Source: Molossus alvarezi
Lineage: Eukaryota > Chordata > Mammalia > Chiroptera > Molossidae
Length of the DNA: 64,000 nucleotides
Assembly (NCBI GenBank): GCA_037176705.1
Contig: CM073890.1
Location: forward strand, 98,136,591-98,200,590
Direction of reading: 5' to 3'
The notes beneath the pieces were generated by a model. That model saw nothing but the letters and a program-made list of their open reading frames with translations. It was not told the DNA's origin and did not search any database. A program made the position numbers and the translations under genes. This document shows, piece by piece, positions 35,550 to 48,180 of this stretch (positions are counted from its first letter, which is position 1; each line of letters opens with the position of its first letter).

Positions 35550-36813
35550 CACTGCATTGTCAGTCATTGAGATTTGTCTCGAGGCAGAGGAAATAGAAAT
35601 ATCAGTTACTTCTGATACTTGAAATAGAAATAACAGTTATTTTAGAAAATTAAAAGCAGGAAAAAAGAAATCGAATTTTAAATTTAACAACAAAGTAATT
35701 TCCAGAGAAGTAAAAAATTAAAAAAAATCATTGTAGATTGGTGGTGTTTTCTTTATTTCTGTGTTTGCTGCGCTTTGCCTGTATAGTAAAAGTTGTATAA
35801 AAGATGAATAATAACCTGAATTCCACAGAGAAAACAGGCCACACCCCTTTTGGGGTTGTTTTGTGAAAATTTTTTATTTGAATTTGAGGTTAGAAAAATG
35901 TATTTCGGGAACAGTCCTTCAATGCTGAAATGAACATTCATAGAGAAATAAATCATTGATTGCAGGTCTCCTCACTAAACCAGCCCGTGACTTTGACCTT
36001 TCCAGTCGATTTGATTCAAGCTTTCATATTTCTCAGTCCCCATCCCTGTGTGTTTTGAGCAATCTCCTAAGCAGCATTTCTTTTCAGAGTACTAGGCATC
36101 TTATTATTTTGTTAATATTACAAAGATTACTTAATGAAATATTTATTATCAGTATTATCAAAATATTAATTATTCACATTAATATTATCTATGTAATATC
36201 GATATTCATTATTCCCCATTTGTCAGAGATAAATAGATGCAGGCAGATGGATACTTAAACAAGAGGAGACAGGCTAGAGCTGTGTGAATACAAGGAAATA
36301 TGAGACCCAGAGAAATTAGAAAAACTGGACCCCTCGCTGCTGTTTCTGTTGTTTGGGATGAGTTAGCAGTGACCCCTGTGTTTTTAAAGTAGTAATTACA
36401 AATAGAAATGTTGCACCTTTTGACTTTAGAATGGCTCTTTTTTTTGTAAGTCTATAACTTTTTTTTACCAAAATTTCAATCAGAGCTTATTTTTAGAATT
36501 ACAAGTGGCATTTTAAAAATGTACAGACAACATAATAAATTGAATTTTAAAAAAAGGACAAAAGGCTTTTTAAAATGGTTAAATCTGTCCAGTACTCTTT
36601 AGTGCTGTTTAACAAGACTTGATCACATCTGAGGTGTGTGTCATTGTTAGTGACCACGGAGCTTGAAAACCTTTAATTGCTAGTTTATTTAGTTTTAAGA
36701 AATGAAAATAATTAGAAATAAAATTAGATCTTTGAGAGATCCAAACATGATACCTTTCTAAAGAATTATTAAATGTGTCCTTATTGCTAAGCTCCATTAT
36801 ACTATAAATATAG
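35550..36813. other. Single-copy DNA, nothing recognised
   Basis: Contains a 100-codon plus-strand frame at 35956-36258, rich in Ile/Leu because of AT-rich ATTATT words. There is no splice context or domain. Confidence 0.45.
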
Positions 36814-36828
36814 TCATACTGATTTTTT

Positions 36829-36907
36829 TTTTTTTTTATCCTCACCTGAGGACATTCTTCCACCTTTTGTTCAGATAGAGTAGGAAGGGGGGGGAGGGAG
36901 AGGGAGA

Positions 36908-36949
<42 letters not shown>

Positions 36950-37123
36950 GATCGACGTGAAAGGGACACATCGAGTGATCGAGTGGTAGCCACCCACACG
37001 ACCGACCCATCCAGGGCCAGGGACAAGACTGCAACCGAGGTACATGCCCTTAGCGGGAACCGAACCCAGGTCCCTCCAGACCGCAGGCCAACGCTCTAAC
37101 TGCTGAGCCAAACCTGCCAGGGC
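36829..37123 (-). mobile_element. VES SINE with expanded (GA)n tract
   Basis: Full antisense copy: oligo-T, ATCCTCACCTGAGGACATTCTTCC, then a purine tract (36891-36948) with about 18 GA units, an ATCGATCGACGTG block, a duplicated CATCGAGTGATCGAGTGGTAG segment and the reversed tRNA head ending GAGCCAAACCTGCCAGGGC. A perfect 15-bp duplication TCATACTGATTTTTT flanks it (36814, 37124). The 141- and 89-codon minus-strand frames are SINE and simple-repeat translations. Confidence 0.97.
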
Positions 37124-37138
37124 TCATACTGATTTTTT

Positions 37139-38029
37139 GAGGGACTAGAAAAGGCCTTACATGGTATGTAGTGTTTTGGGGTTAGTTTCTATATTTTTCA
37201 GTAAGTGTACATAGAAATTAAGTCATTGGCATGTATTCTCATGGTTCTGCAATACTGTGCTACATGTATTTATGAAAATTCAAAAATTATTATATACAGT
37301 AGTTTTACCTTTTAAAATCAATACCATGTAACAAATTTTAACTTTCATAGCAAAAAAAAATTTTTTATAGCTTAAAAACCACTTCCATTACTGGAAAAGG
37401 AAGGAAGAAAATGCTTTGTGAATTCAGAAGTGGGCAGAAATGTAGTGCTCTCATTTTTCATTGCTTGTGGAAATGCACTGAAATTGATCGATAGTTTTTA
37501 AGTACTTTCTATATTTTAGTACAGTTTTTGTTATAGGAAAACGTCCCAAAGTAATTAACATAGTACCTCTCCTCAAATAAGCCACGACACAATTATGGAA
37601 ATGTGTCTAAAAATCATGAAAGGAACTTGAATAATAAAAATCTATTTCAGCAGAAAGTGTTATTAAGGGTATAGTGTGGAGAGGAGATGGGACCTAATGC
37701 TGGCGGCCATGATGAGAGTGTTTCATGGGACCCTCGGGGTTACGAGGATGAAGAACTATGTAGAACTTCCCTTGTGAAGCAGGGTAGAGGTGGAAGGCGT
37801 CTGGTATAGAGGGGAGTTCATGAACGAAACAGCACCGTTTCCCATGGATGTGGCCGTTCACGAGACAAGGAGAAGCTGACTCAGAAGTATTTGTTGGTGA
37901 ATCTCAGTAAATAAACTTAAACCAGAATAATGAAACAGTTTATGTACAATCTGAACATCCAGATAGAAAAGTTTTTCTGGGGAGGTCTGAATTGAGAATT
38001 CATAGATTTTTAAGCAGTTTTAGTACGAT
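37139..38029. other. Single-copy DNA, nothing recognised
   Basis: The 37680-37880 part is relatively GC-rich (CTGGCGGCCATGATGAGAG...), but no frame stays open beyond chance length and no repeat is recognised. It might be decayed L2 continuous with the next feature. Confidence 0.4.
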
Positions 38030-38245
38030 GAAAGCAACATTTAGAATGGACTAGTCTGGAGGTGGTATGCAGTATGTAGGTGACAGGTGAAGGGTGGAAA
38101 GAAAGGCAAGAGGCAGCCTGGAGTCATGCAGGTCCACAGGAAAATGTTGCAGTGACGCAGGTGTGGAGTGAGTGATAAGCTTTTAGCTTCAGGTGGCAGC
38201 AATTAGAATGGCGTGAGAAGAGAAGATACCTGAGGCATTTAATTT
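38030..38245 (-). repeat. L2 fossil, antisense
   Basis: GGAAAATGTTGCAGTGACGCAGGTGTGGAGTGAGTGATAAGC and GGTGGCAGCAATTAGAATGGCGTGAGAAGAG correspond to antisense L2 (GGAGGCTATTGCAATAGTCCAGG... then GGCAGTGGGAATGGAGAG). Confidence 0.55.
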
Positions 38246-40299
38246 ACAACAACACCATATATCTATATTTTAATCTTATAACCACCCTGATGTTTGGTCT
38301 GAAGGTTGTTGGTTTAGTTCTGCGAGCAAAATATGTTTTTGTTCATGCATTCCTTATCTCTTAGTTAAAGGAATTATTAAATTCCACATTGTCCTGTCAA
38401 CACAAAGATAGCACTACATAGTATTATGGGTCTGCTAAGAGCATGTACTTTGAATTATTTTCCAACAGTGGCAGTAGCATTTGCTGAACCAGACATATCC
38501 ATTCCTATTATGAACAACAGTCAGTACTTCTGAGATTTTTGGCAAGGATTAGTGACCCAGTTGATGGTTTGGGACTGAAGACTCTATATCTATGAAATAG
38601 AAGGCAGCAGGTACATAAAGGGTTTCATCCCCAATAGTTTCATAAATTTCATCTATTAAGCAGCTGAACCAATCTATATGAAGGGTAAGCTAGCTGCCAG
38701 AAAGATGTTAAAGAAAGAAACACAATTTCTTTCTAAGTTCAATGTGTAAGAAGGCTTTTTAACTTTTTACAAATTCTGTACATTATCAGAATGCAGACTC
38801 CAAATTAAATGAATAGTTTATTTGAAACTTATTTGAATCTTATGAATGATAAAGGAGTACATTTTCCATTTTTAAAGTATTAACTCATGTTATACTTGTC
38901 AATTAGAATAACATTGAGGGGTCATTTATGAGATGGGGTTTGGTAATATGAGCATGAGACTTCTTTCCATAAAGGGGGAAATTTCTTCTGAACCCATTGG
39001 AAGGATAAGGTCTATATTGTAATGCAAGTGTGGATGTTGGCAACAGTGTTTTGCTGGATTATTGCTGTTGTTTTTATGCTTTGATTTCATAACTGGACCA
39101 AAGAGCCTTAACCGCTGTGTACTAGCATTTGCTGCATAGCCTCTAACTTGAATAAAAGGTCAAATCAGGATGGTTTTGATGTAGCAAATATGCATGTTGA
39201 ATCAGCAACAGCATGACCAGTTCCATTTGTCCTGCTATTTTAACAGCTGATTTCTCATATTCATAAATTGACAATTAAGTGCTCTAAAAGTTTTTTTTTA
39301 AGCACAAAGGATTGCTTTTAATACACGTTTTCCCCTTGGACATTTATACAGTTTCTTACCAAGTGCCTGGGTATCTAATAGTCTATTTTTTGCCATTTTC
39401 TCCTCCCTAAAAAGAATGTTATTTATATAATAGATATGGGTTATATTGCTAGCACTCATAACTCAAGTTTCAGGTATATTGCTGTATATTATTTTGACAT
39501 TGTGGATCATAGAAGAATTCAAGAGATGCAAGTGAAATATTGTCTGAATTTAATGAAACAAGTGTTTTAGGGTTCTTTGAACCTTGTGTTTGAAACTCCT
39601 ATTTAGAAAGACATGAGTGACCCATATTTGAAAATCTCTAGGAATTTGCTCTGGGCAGTACAGGTCTTTTATTTTAAAAGTGGGGGGATAAAACTTGACT
39701 TTATGAGTTGTACTTGCCTGAAGAAAACCTATATTGGAACTTTGGTATGGTCCTGACAGGTAACATAATTGTCCTTGGCTCTGAAATGCCTTAGAAACTT
39801 GAGGGGGAAAATAGATCTAAACTACACAGAGATCACTGCTTGGGGTCAATTTATCAATTATTTTCTTGTAGATATAATGATAATTAAAGCCTACTCATCA
39901 ATGTGGGAAGTACCTACTTCAAGAAAAGGAGTTTTTAAAATAAAGACTGTGTTATTTATGATGAAGAGAAATTATGCCTAGTTTAGACGGGAACATCAAG
40001 GTACTAGAAGTGAAACTGTCAGGATCATGGAGAGGAACAGCGTCACAAGCTTCTCTAAACACCCAAAATAGCAAATGATGAGTAAAGTGTACAGCACTAC
40101 TTAATAAGTGTCTTATAGTTTTTTATAACTACTTCAGGTAATAAAAACTATTGAGTAGACAGTTTATAAACTATATTTAATAAATTAAAATGCAAAAACC
40201 AAGAATTGATTTCACCATACAAACAAACGAACAAAGAAACAAAGAAACAAAATGAAGCAGCTGTTTTAAATAAAGCCTTAGAATAAATTTGTTTTAAAA
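38246..40299. other. Single-copy DNA, nothing recognised
   Basis: No repeat landmark. Open frames, including 70 codons at 39769, lack splice context and recognisable domains. Confidence 0.45.
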
Positions 40300-40313
40300 A
40301 ATTCTAACTCTGC

Positions 40314-40583
40314 CCAACCGGTGTGGCTCAGTGGTTGAGCATCAATCTATGCTTCAATATGTCGCCAGGTTCAATTTCCGGTCATGGCACATGCCCAGGT
40401 TGTGGGCCTAATCCCCAGTGGGGAACATGCAGGAGGAGGCCAATAGATGTTCTCTCTCATCGATGTTTTTTTCTCTCTCTCTCTCCCTCTTTCTTCCTTT
40501 CTCTCTAAAATCAGTAAAGAAAAAAAAATTTAAAATAAAAAGACCAGAATTTAAGCTGGCTTTTTAAAAATAAATAAATAAAT
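40314..40583 (+). mobile_element. VES SINE, AAATCAATAAAAA-type tail subfamily, sense
   Basis: Sense copy: CCAACCGGTGTGGCTCAGTGGTTGAGCATC (A-box region), GCCAGGTTCAATTTCCGGTC (B-box region), GGCACATGCCCAGGTTGTGGGC, CCCCAGTGGGGAACATGCAGGAGG, (CT)n, CTAAAATCAGTAAAG and an A-rich tail ending in (AAAT)n. A perfect 14-bp duplication AATTCTAACTCTGC flanks it (40300-40313, 40584-40597). Confidence 0.96.
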
Positions 40584-40597
40584 AATTCTAACTCTGC

Positions 40598-41369
40598 TGA
40601 ATTAATACAAGGCAAGTTAGGATAAATTTAAAGCAGGGACTTGAAATTATTACTCAAAAATATATGAGCATAAAGTTTATCTCAAAATAGCTCATGTAAA
40701 TTATTCCTGTTAGAAAATTTTATATTAAAAAAACTCAGTGTGTGAAGCTATAATTAAATTACACAAGTTGGAACTTTTGTATTATAATACAATTCTCATT
40801 CAGAGAATAAGTTAGAGAAAGAGTCTTCTGTATTTCGTAAGCTTGAAAAAGCACAAATATCTCATTGTCTTATAGCAGAGAAAAACTTTAAAAAAAGGAA
40901 TTTCTGGAAATACATGGCATTTTTTTTTTTTGCCTCTGATTAACTGCTTATAATGTAGTGCAGATTTTCCAAACAGCTTAATCATCACGGAGCAACCAGT
41001 TTTTGTTTGTCTGTTTGCTTTTTGTTTATTTATGTCTTAATATATTTAAGCAATATAATTGATATAATGTATTTGCTAATCAATCACAAGATGTGTATTC
41101 TCAGGATACTCTATTAGTAATCACTTTTTATTGAAAAAGTTATTTTGCTAGACTTATTTAGTGTTACTGCTTTTTTTGTTCAAGAAATTTTATATTGTCA
41201 TAAAAGAATTTGTTTTCCATCAGTCTATATATAATAGGAAATGAATGCAGAAAAGAGAAGTAAAAGGTGGGCATGAGTGACTGAACTGGAGAGTGTGAAG
41301 ACCTTTAGGAAGAAATAAGAGAAACTGGTAATAAAAACAAAGAGAACTGATCAACTGTATTATTGATGT
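40598..41369. other. AT-rich DNA, nothing recognised
   Basis: Contains a T12 run near 40920. No repeat family or exon candidate seen. Confidence 0.45.
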
Positions 41370-41585
41370 GTATTGTTATGTGCTGCTGAGTCGGCTCTGC
41401 CTCCTGGCAACACTGTGAATGTGTGACATCCACCATGTCCTGTCCTCAGCAGCTCTGCTCATGGTAGACCCATGCCTATGGCTTCTTCTATGGAGTCAGT
41501 TCATCTTATATTTGGTCTTCCTTTCTTCCTCCTGCTTTTTATTTTTTCCCAGCATTACTATCTTTCCCAAAGACAACTGCTGATG
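41370..41585 (-). repeat. Ancient RTE-like LINE/SINE tail (probable)
   Basis: On the + strand TGTTATGTGCTGCTGAGTCGGCTCTGCCTCCTGGCAAC, then ATGTCCTGTCCTCAGCAGCTCTGCTC, TTCTATGGAGTCAGTTCATCTTATATTTGGTCTTCCTTTC and CCCAGCATTACTATCTTTCCC. This follows an old RTE-derived 3' end known in amniotes (inverse of ...GAGTCGGAATCGACTC...). Family assignment is from memory of the pattern, not a search. A (GT)n run follows at 41646-41679. Confidence 0.5.
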
Positions 41586-41644
41586 TAGAATACTGGATAT
41601 CCATGAAAGAGCTTATAAATAAATGCCACGAGACATGTATACAA

Positions 41645-41678
<34 letters not shown>

Positions 41679-41921
41679 CATGGGAGACACAGAGGAAAGA
41701 GGCATTGGTGTATTTTTTAATCGGGATCAATTTTTTTTTATTTAGATGCAGTTACCAAAATGGTGTTAAGATTTCTAGGGGGAAAAAGGGACAATATTTT
41801 ACTTCTGCAAATATATTTAATATAACACATCCAAATTTATTCTAAATATATTTTGATAGAATTTGTAAACCCATAAGTCTTCAAGAAGTAGAATCAGTGG
41901 TTGATAATAATTGTACATCTG

Positions 41922-41996
41922 TTGTTAATTAGCTCAGTTGATTGAGTCATGGAGCTAATGAGGTCAAAGCCCGAGTCCTATCCCTGTGTGGGCCGG
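41922..41996 (+). repeat. tRNA-Ile(AAU)-derived relic (SINE head or pseudogene)
   Basis: About 75 bases align with a nuclear tRNA-Ile: TTAGCTCAGTTGATTGAG (D-arm and A box), GGAGCTAATGAGGTC with the AAT anticodon at 41957-41959, and GAGTCCTATCCCTGTGTGGGCC replacing the T arm. The T-loop GGTTCGATCCC is degraded and the acceptor stem no longer pairs, so it is not a functional tRNA. It may be the head of an old tRNA-derived SINE. Confidence 0.6.
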
Positions 41997-43774
41997 TGAG
42001 GTTTGTTCTCTTCCTGGGTCACTCACGGACTACAGTTCAAACCCAGGCCAACCACCTCATAACTGAACACCACTAACCATAAAAAAACTGGGCAAGAGAA
42101 AGTAAATCCAACAGCATTCCTGGAAAAAATCCCCAACTGTGCACAGTATCTGCTTGTTAATGATTTATCAGTAATGTTCATGTATGAAGAGAAGCATTAG
42201 TTGTGCGCTCAGTACTGCTTGCTACAAAAGGACACACAGGAAACTTTGTGTGGCCTCAAAGCACGCTGAGGAATAAATAATACTGAGAATTATCTAAAGA
42301 GAGCATGGAAAAAGACTAATTCATAACCACAAATTGAATCCACTTCAAATTGCAAGGGATGCAAAATTCCACATGTTGATTTTTCTTCAATAGATTATAT
42401 GGGTCATTAAGAGATCTGATAAACACACACTCTACAGGTTCCCTTGAGTTCTGAAGCAACTGTGAAATAAGACAAAGGGGGAAAAAGAGGAGGCAGATGG
42501 AAAGCCAAAATATGACATTTGTTGTGGACTAAGTTGGAGAATATAGCTTAGATCCGCAGATATGTGGACTTTTTAATAATAATCTCAAAGTTAGACAAAC
42601 TTATCCACCTATTCAGACTAGAACAACTGGGTCTGCCTTGTGGGAAAGTCCCCATTATGTTGTGGGAATTCCATCCTCTCCCCAAAATATTATGGCAGTA
42701 AAACGGATTGATTTATGCATGGATAGTGGTTTGTTTGGTTGTTTTCTTTCTTGCAAACACATCAGTCAGATTAGGTCACTGGGAATTTGAGTAAGAGGGG
42801 AGAGGCCTAGAGGGGAGAGGCCTAGATTGTTCTATATAGAAGAAAATATCAGGAGTGGAAAAGAGTTCCTGCCACTCCCAACTTCACCTACACAACTTTT
42901 TTTAATGGAATAAAATGGCCAGTGTAAGATAAAATGTCGGGAAAATACAGCTCTTCAGTGTGGCGATCTTCCTGGTGGTCTCCCAAAGTTCTGAAGGAGG
43001 ACAGTTAGATGATATCTCTCACATTGTAATCATATATATGATCTTGAAGAAATTCTGGGCTGGAAATATCTACATACCATGATGTAAAAGTCAAAGCAAA
43101 TATTTTGGTAAATAATTTACTTTACTCATTCATCACCGTTAATGATAAACTCACGTAACCATAGTCTAATGAGATATCCCGTGTAAATACGTCTTTTAAA
43201 TACCTGTGACGTGTTTTCTCTTGGGGATTCGTATACCACAGTGCATTTTAGTGCTTTAATATCACAATGTTTTCTCTCCTTTGATAAGGAACCCCATTAT
43301 AACTGATGTTTAGAAACTTAAAGATTGAGAAACAGTTGTCAAAATCATGGTATAACTAGGTTCTTTGTAGTAACGTTGTATAGTGTCTCATTTATTACTA
43401 ATAAGAAAGAGAGGATTTACCCTCAAATTATGGTTATTTAAAAAACCTTAACTGCCAAGTGGAGTGTTTTTCCTGTTGTAGAAATAATAAAAACTATTTC
43501 ATATGCATACTCTGTTGCAATCTATAAAGACTCTAGGTATATGTTTGCATTGCTGCAATTGTGCTTTTGAACATTCATTACTACCACCATACTAATAATT
43601 TTTATTAAGCAAACTCCACGTTGTCCACTTTTTTTTTTTTTTTATAATATTACTTTGGTCAATGAAGTTTAAACTTTGCTATAAAACTCTATTGTCCTCC
43701 CACCCTCACCCCTGAGGAGAAAAAACACCTTGCAAGTTTAACTTGGTTACACAAGTGAGAACAGCTGAATGTTC
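41997..43774. other. Single-copy DNA with a small tandem duplication
   Basis: AGGGGAGAGGCCTAG is duplicated in tandem near 42795-42824. Otherwise nothing is recognised. A T19 run lies near 43625. Confidence 0.45.
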
Positions 43775-43905
43775 ATTGACTTGACAAATGTTTATAGACA
43801 CCTCTTTTGTGCTCAGCACTCTTCAAAGCACCGGTGGGATAGCAGTCAGCAAAGCAGACAAACATCCCTGCTCTCATGGAGTTTATAGTCCAATGCGGGA
43901 AGCTA
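43775..43905 (-). repeat. L2 3' end, antisense
   Basis: TTGACAAATGTTTATAGACACC, GTGCTCAGCACTCTTCAAAGCACCGGTGG, then CAGACAAACATCCCTGCTCTCATGGAGTTTATAGTCC is a clear antisense L2 3' end. Confidence 0.75.
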
Positions 43906-45600
43906 ACCGCTTCTCTTCTTCTCAATTATTTTGAAATAAATCCCTCTCCAAATTTAAATAAGTAAAAGCATTTGTCATTATTGGATTAAACACCCCTAAA
44001 TAGATTTCTAGGCCCAGTAAATAATAAAAAGGCAGGAGTATTTGGGTTGGGTGAACATTCATTTATTCTTTTAGAGAGAGGCAAAGGATTAAAAGATTAT
44101 ACCCAGCACAAAATGTTTTATATATTTTAGAACTTGTAGAAAACTCTTCTTATGAAAACAAGTGACTAAATAATACTCTTTTAATCCTTTTTGTAGCATT
44201 TTTCTCTTCTAAATCCTAAGAAAACTTTAAATAATTAAGGCAACATAGTTGACTTTATTATCTAATTCATCTACACTGTGCGACTGACTACAGCTAAATT
44301 TTCAGTCACTAAAACAATAGACTAAATTAACTATATTAATTGCATGATTCAATCTCTTAAACTCCTATGTTTGCCATAATACTTTTATTTTTAATACGTG
44401 TGACATTTTGTCCAAATGTGACGTTTAATGATAATAGGAACCTTTACTTTCTGTCTAAAGTCTTCTTTTTCAACCATCCTGGACTAATATAGGTTAGGAC
44501 AGAAAATATGTAAAGAAAAACATCTGATAACCTGAGATTCATAATTTTCCATCCTAACACTAAGTTGTAATTACACTTTAAATACATGCAATGCAAACTA
44601 AAAGAATAATTTTATAGTGTTCTTATGGATTTTCTGGATTTTAAATTTGCCGTAAAGGCACTTTTATTTCAGGATACTTAAGTATTTAAAAAAACAAAGT
44701 TATCAGACAACACAGTAAATTTGAAAAAAGTTTATTTAATCATAGTAAAGTAGTTTTGTTCAAAAATCATTAAGATTCTACATTTGTAGTTTATAAAAAA
44801 AATTAACCTGAATTTATATGCTAATATTGCTTAGATTTAGGTCTCAATCCCAAATTTCCATTTAAGGTGGATATATAACTGGAGTTTTGTGAAATCTAAG
44901 ATTCACAGGCATTTAAGTTCATATGGTTCTCTTTAATATGAATTTACTATTCTTTATAGGTTTAATCTGATCATTGGAGGAGTTGTTAACAAAAATAAAT
45001 CCACTACGTTTGAAAGGTATAAAATCTAATCACAAAGATTCATAATTATATAGAAAAATATCTTTAAAATGCTTTTCATAACTAGGCCTTTAGTTGGTGA
45101 AAATGACCACAAAAAGCATCTTTGGTATGTTTATTTATTATGGTGGTAAAACTGGATGACAGAGTAATGCAACTTGAATTCCTGCTGAACACTGTTCCAG
45201 AAGTTATCATAAAACAGACGTTCCTCACATTCCTCATGTTCTTCTCTGCATAAAGCAAACGCCAGATCTTCCAGATTTCACCAAACTCGAAACTATTTAC
45301 TTTTGCTTATTTTTAGTGAATTTTATTTCCCCACCTCAAAAACCCCAACAGCTAGAGGTCTAACCAGGACTAAAGAATATTCAACATAATTATATGAGAA
45401 ACATAATTTTATGTTCTATGGCTCCTCCTATCTCACTACTCCCACAGGTGGGGGAGGGGGGCAGGGGAGGAATGAGGGACAGGAAGAGAGACAGGGACAG
45501 ACCCAGAGAGACAGAGACCGAGAGAGAAGGAGAGAAACAAGAAGAAAAAATACAAACTAAGAGATTTACTTTTTACAAAACAACATGCTTAGTGGAAAAA
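43906..45600. other. AT-rich DNA with a purine-rich tract
   Basis: The 45446-45550 segment is a GA-rich low-complexity tract beginning with G5, G6 and G4 runs (45449-45467), a possible G-quadruplex former. It yields an Arg/Glu-rich open frame that is not credible as a gene. The rest is unremarkable. Confidence 0.5.
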
Positions 45601-45604
45601 AAAA

Positions 45605-45830
45605 GTTAGTCCTTGGGTAGGAATCAGATGACTTGTGTTCTTGGATTTTATATCCCAGATATATTACTTTAAGCAAGTATATTAATCACTTTGACCTTCA
45701 GTTCATTGATTTGTAGAGGACAATGATAGCACCTACCTTGCTTAACGTTTAAAAATGTGGTGACTATCAAATGACATATGTAAAATATAGCATTATATCA
45801 ATGCACCAAAATGGTAGTATCATTGACATA
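45605..45830 (+). repeat. MIR-type SINE fossil
   Basis: Good MIR order: GTAGGAATCAGATGACTTGTGTTCTTGG, TTTAAGCAAGTATATTAATCACTTTGACCTTCAGTTC, TAGAGGACAATGATAGCACCTACCTTGC and TATCAAATGACATATGTAAAATATAGC. Confidence 0.7.
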
Positions 45831-45924
45831 AGTAATGTTGCTGAAAAATATTGCTAGAGAGCTTTTTGTTATTAAATATTTTCAGTTGGACATAAAGTTC
45901 AGAGGTTTAAAAACAACTATCATA

Positions 45925-46130
45925 GCTAATGTCATTTAATGCTTACTGTGTACTTAGACGTGTTCTAACCCCTTTTGATGAGTTTATTTATTCAATTCTT
46001 TCAACAGCCTAATGAGGTCATTATTATCTTTATTCCTATTGCGAAAGAGAAAAAAGTGAGAGCAGATTGACTAAATGACTTACCCAGTATCACTGTGCAA
46101 CATGGGCCTCAGGTTGTCTGGTTTACCAGT
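45925..46130 (+). repeat. MIR-family fossil (MIRb-like core)
   Basis: ATTTAATGCTTACTGTGTACTTAGACGTGTTCTAA, TTTATTTATTCAATTCTTTCAACAGCCTAATGAGGTCATTATTATC, AGATTGACTAAATGACTTACCCAGTATCACTG. This is the MIR core sequence containing ...AACAACCCTATGAGGTAGG...CTTGCCCAAGGTCACAC. Confidence 0.75.
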
Positions 46131-47454
46131 CTCAACGAGCAGTCTCTTCTGTAGGAATCCACACAGTTTTCCAGTATCTGTTGAAACACCTGACTGAGTA
46201 CCTGAGGTGGGGCATATGGGTGAGCTCCTCTCGGGGAGACTAACTTCCCAGTCTTTAAAAAGCACTTCCTTGAATTTAGTTGATACCTGTTTCCCTATTG
46301 CTAGCAAGCACACATGTCTGGAACTGTAGAAAAAAAACTTCTACAATTCACAGCTTTTTTTTTTTACTAAAATGCTTATTTCTTTGAATAAGGTTAGTGC
46401 CATTTCTTGAATTCCAGCTAGCATCAAATAAGAACCAGAAAAAGAAAAAACAAAATCAAATCAACAAACAAAAACCAACCTGACAAAATGTTGTCCAATT
46501 GAAAGTAACTGTGGATAGAAACTCTTTTAAGCTTTAAAATAAATATATTAAACAAGCACATAGAGATCTAAAAAGTTGCACATGATGATTTCCCACTACT
46601 TTTAACAAAAGTAAAGAATTTCAATTATAATTTGGACAAATGATAATGAGGGGTATAGGAGGGGGAAAGTTCTAAAATAAGTTCTTAAATATGATAGGAC
46701 CTTAAAAATGTATTCTTAGATTCTTGTTATTATGTATATAGTGAAAGGCATTTTGTAGTGTAATCTAAGCAATAAGCCTTTTGAAATGAAACATATTGAT
46801 TGTGCTTGCTCAACATATGTAAGAAATTCTGGTATATACATACCCACATGCTAACATTTCAGAAGCTCAGACTGAATAGTTAAATAGATCCATTCTTCGC
46901 TACCTAGAAATTTATGTTCCAGGGACCACCATTATCAAATTCAAATACCTGCAGTTAAACACAGTGATCGTTGATGTTTGTGAAGTGAACAAAGCAAATA
47001 CAATTAAATAGTCAACTCTGACCTTAACTGTGACTATACTCTAAGCTCTGTTTTCTAAAACAGGTTTGATTTCAAGTTGTTAGATTCTTTTTGTTAAACC
47101 AAAGTATATATTCAGCATCTAAATATTACTTTTACTTTGCTAATCTAATTTCTTCTTTTTGTATCTTAAAGTAACAAATAGTGAGATGTTCTCTTTTAAA
47201 TTGAAAAAATTATAAAGTATAGTTTTATTTAATTATAAACGAATAACACTAAACACAACACACACACACACATTCTTCTCTTTTCATATTATTTCCCATT
47301 TTCAAATAATAAGAAAACACATCTGAACAAACAATTAGTGGAGTTTGTTCATTAGAATAAATCTCACAGTTATTTTGAAAACGTAGTCTTGGTACATAGT
47401 CTACGTTGTAGCATACTTGAACTATTTAATCAAGCAAAATATACAACCACATTC
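46131..47454. other. AT-rich single-copy DNA, nothing recognised
   Basis: No named repeat beyond a short (CA)n at 47257-47272. A 77-codon minus-strand frame at 46080-46313 begins in the MIR and has no support. Confidence 0.45.
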
Positions 47455-47830
47455 TACTTTTTTTCCATTGAAGCTTTTATTTTAGAAGTTTTATATTCAC
47501 AACATATTGCAAAAATGGTGGTCCCATTCACCCCGCCATGTTTCCCCATTGTTAACATCTTACATTAGCATACTACAGTGGTCACAATTAATGAACCTGT
47601 GCTGAAACATGATCAATGAACTACAGTCTCTACTTAATCCAGAGTTCCTTAGATTTTGCCTTATGTCCTTTTTCTGTTCTACCTCTCCATCCTTGGCACA
47701 TTACATTAGTCATCATGGCTCCACATTCGACCTTTAAAGGTACATGTGACTTAACTGTTAGAGTAAAATGTGCCCTTATATTGAAAACATTTTGACATGT
47801 TTTATCATTTTTACAAGATTTTAATCATGT
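47455..47830 (-). mobile_element. Old L1 3' UTR, antisense
   Basis: CATTGTTAACATCTTACATTAGCATACTACAGTGGTCACAATTAATGAACC, then TTTTGCCTTATGTCCTTTTTCTGTTC and ACATTACATTAGTCATCATGGCTCC are the old L1M 3' UTR in antisense. Confidence 0.8.
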
Positions 47831-48180
47831 TGAAGTCATGGGAATCTTTCTTGAAGAACACCTTGTACATATATAGTGCTCTCGTTATTTATTAAATATT
47901 AAGGAAGTGATGTGACTTTGACATTATTGTATTGTGTTGGTTATCAGTCTTTCCTTTTTATTTTTTTCTGTGCAACAGATGATTAAATCCAGGATATAAA
48001 AAGTTGGCATAATCTCTGACAGACAGAGGAAGGATGACATCCTAACACAAAGAAAAAAAAGTACATGAAGTTACCGAAACAAATGATAAAATGTACATAA
48101 TGTAACATGTAATGTAATGTAAAATATGATTATATAAGAATATAAAGACCATGTAGTTTAGGAATAACCAAATTCTATCT

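Noticed and set aside
36609..37111. Minus-strand frames of 141 and 89 codons with long Ser-Leu runs
   Set aside because: They translate a VES SINE head and its (GA)n tract; the same AVRRDPGSVPAKGMYLGCS-like peptides recur at every VES copy of this subfamily.
42795..42824. 15-bp tandem duplication AGGGGAGAGGCCTAG
   Set aside because: Two short copies only; an ordinary replication-slippage event.
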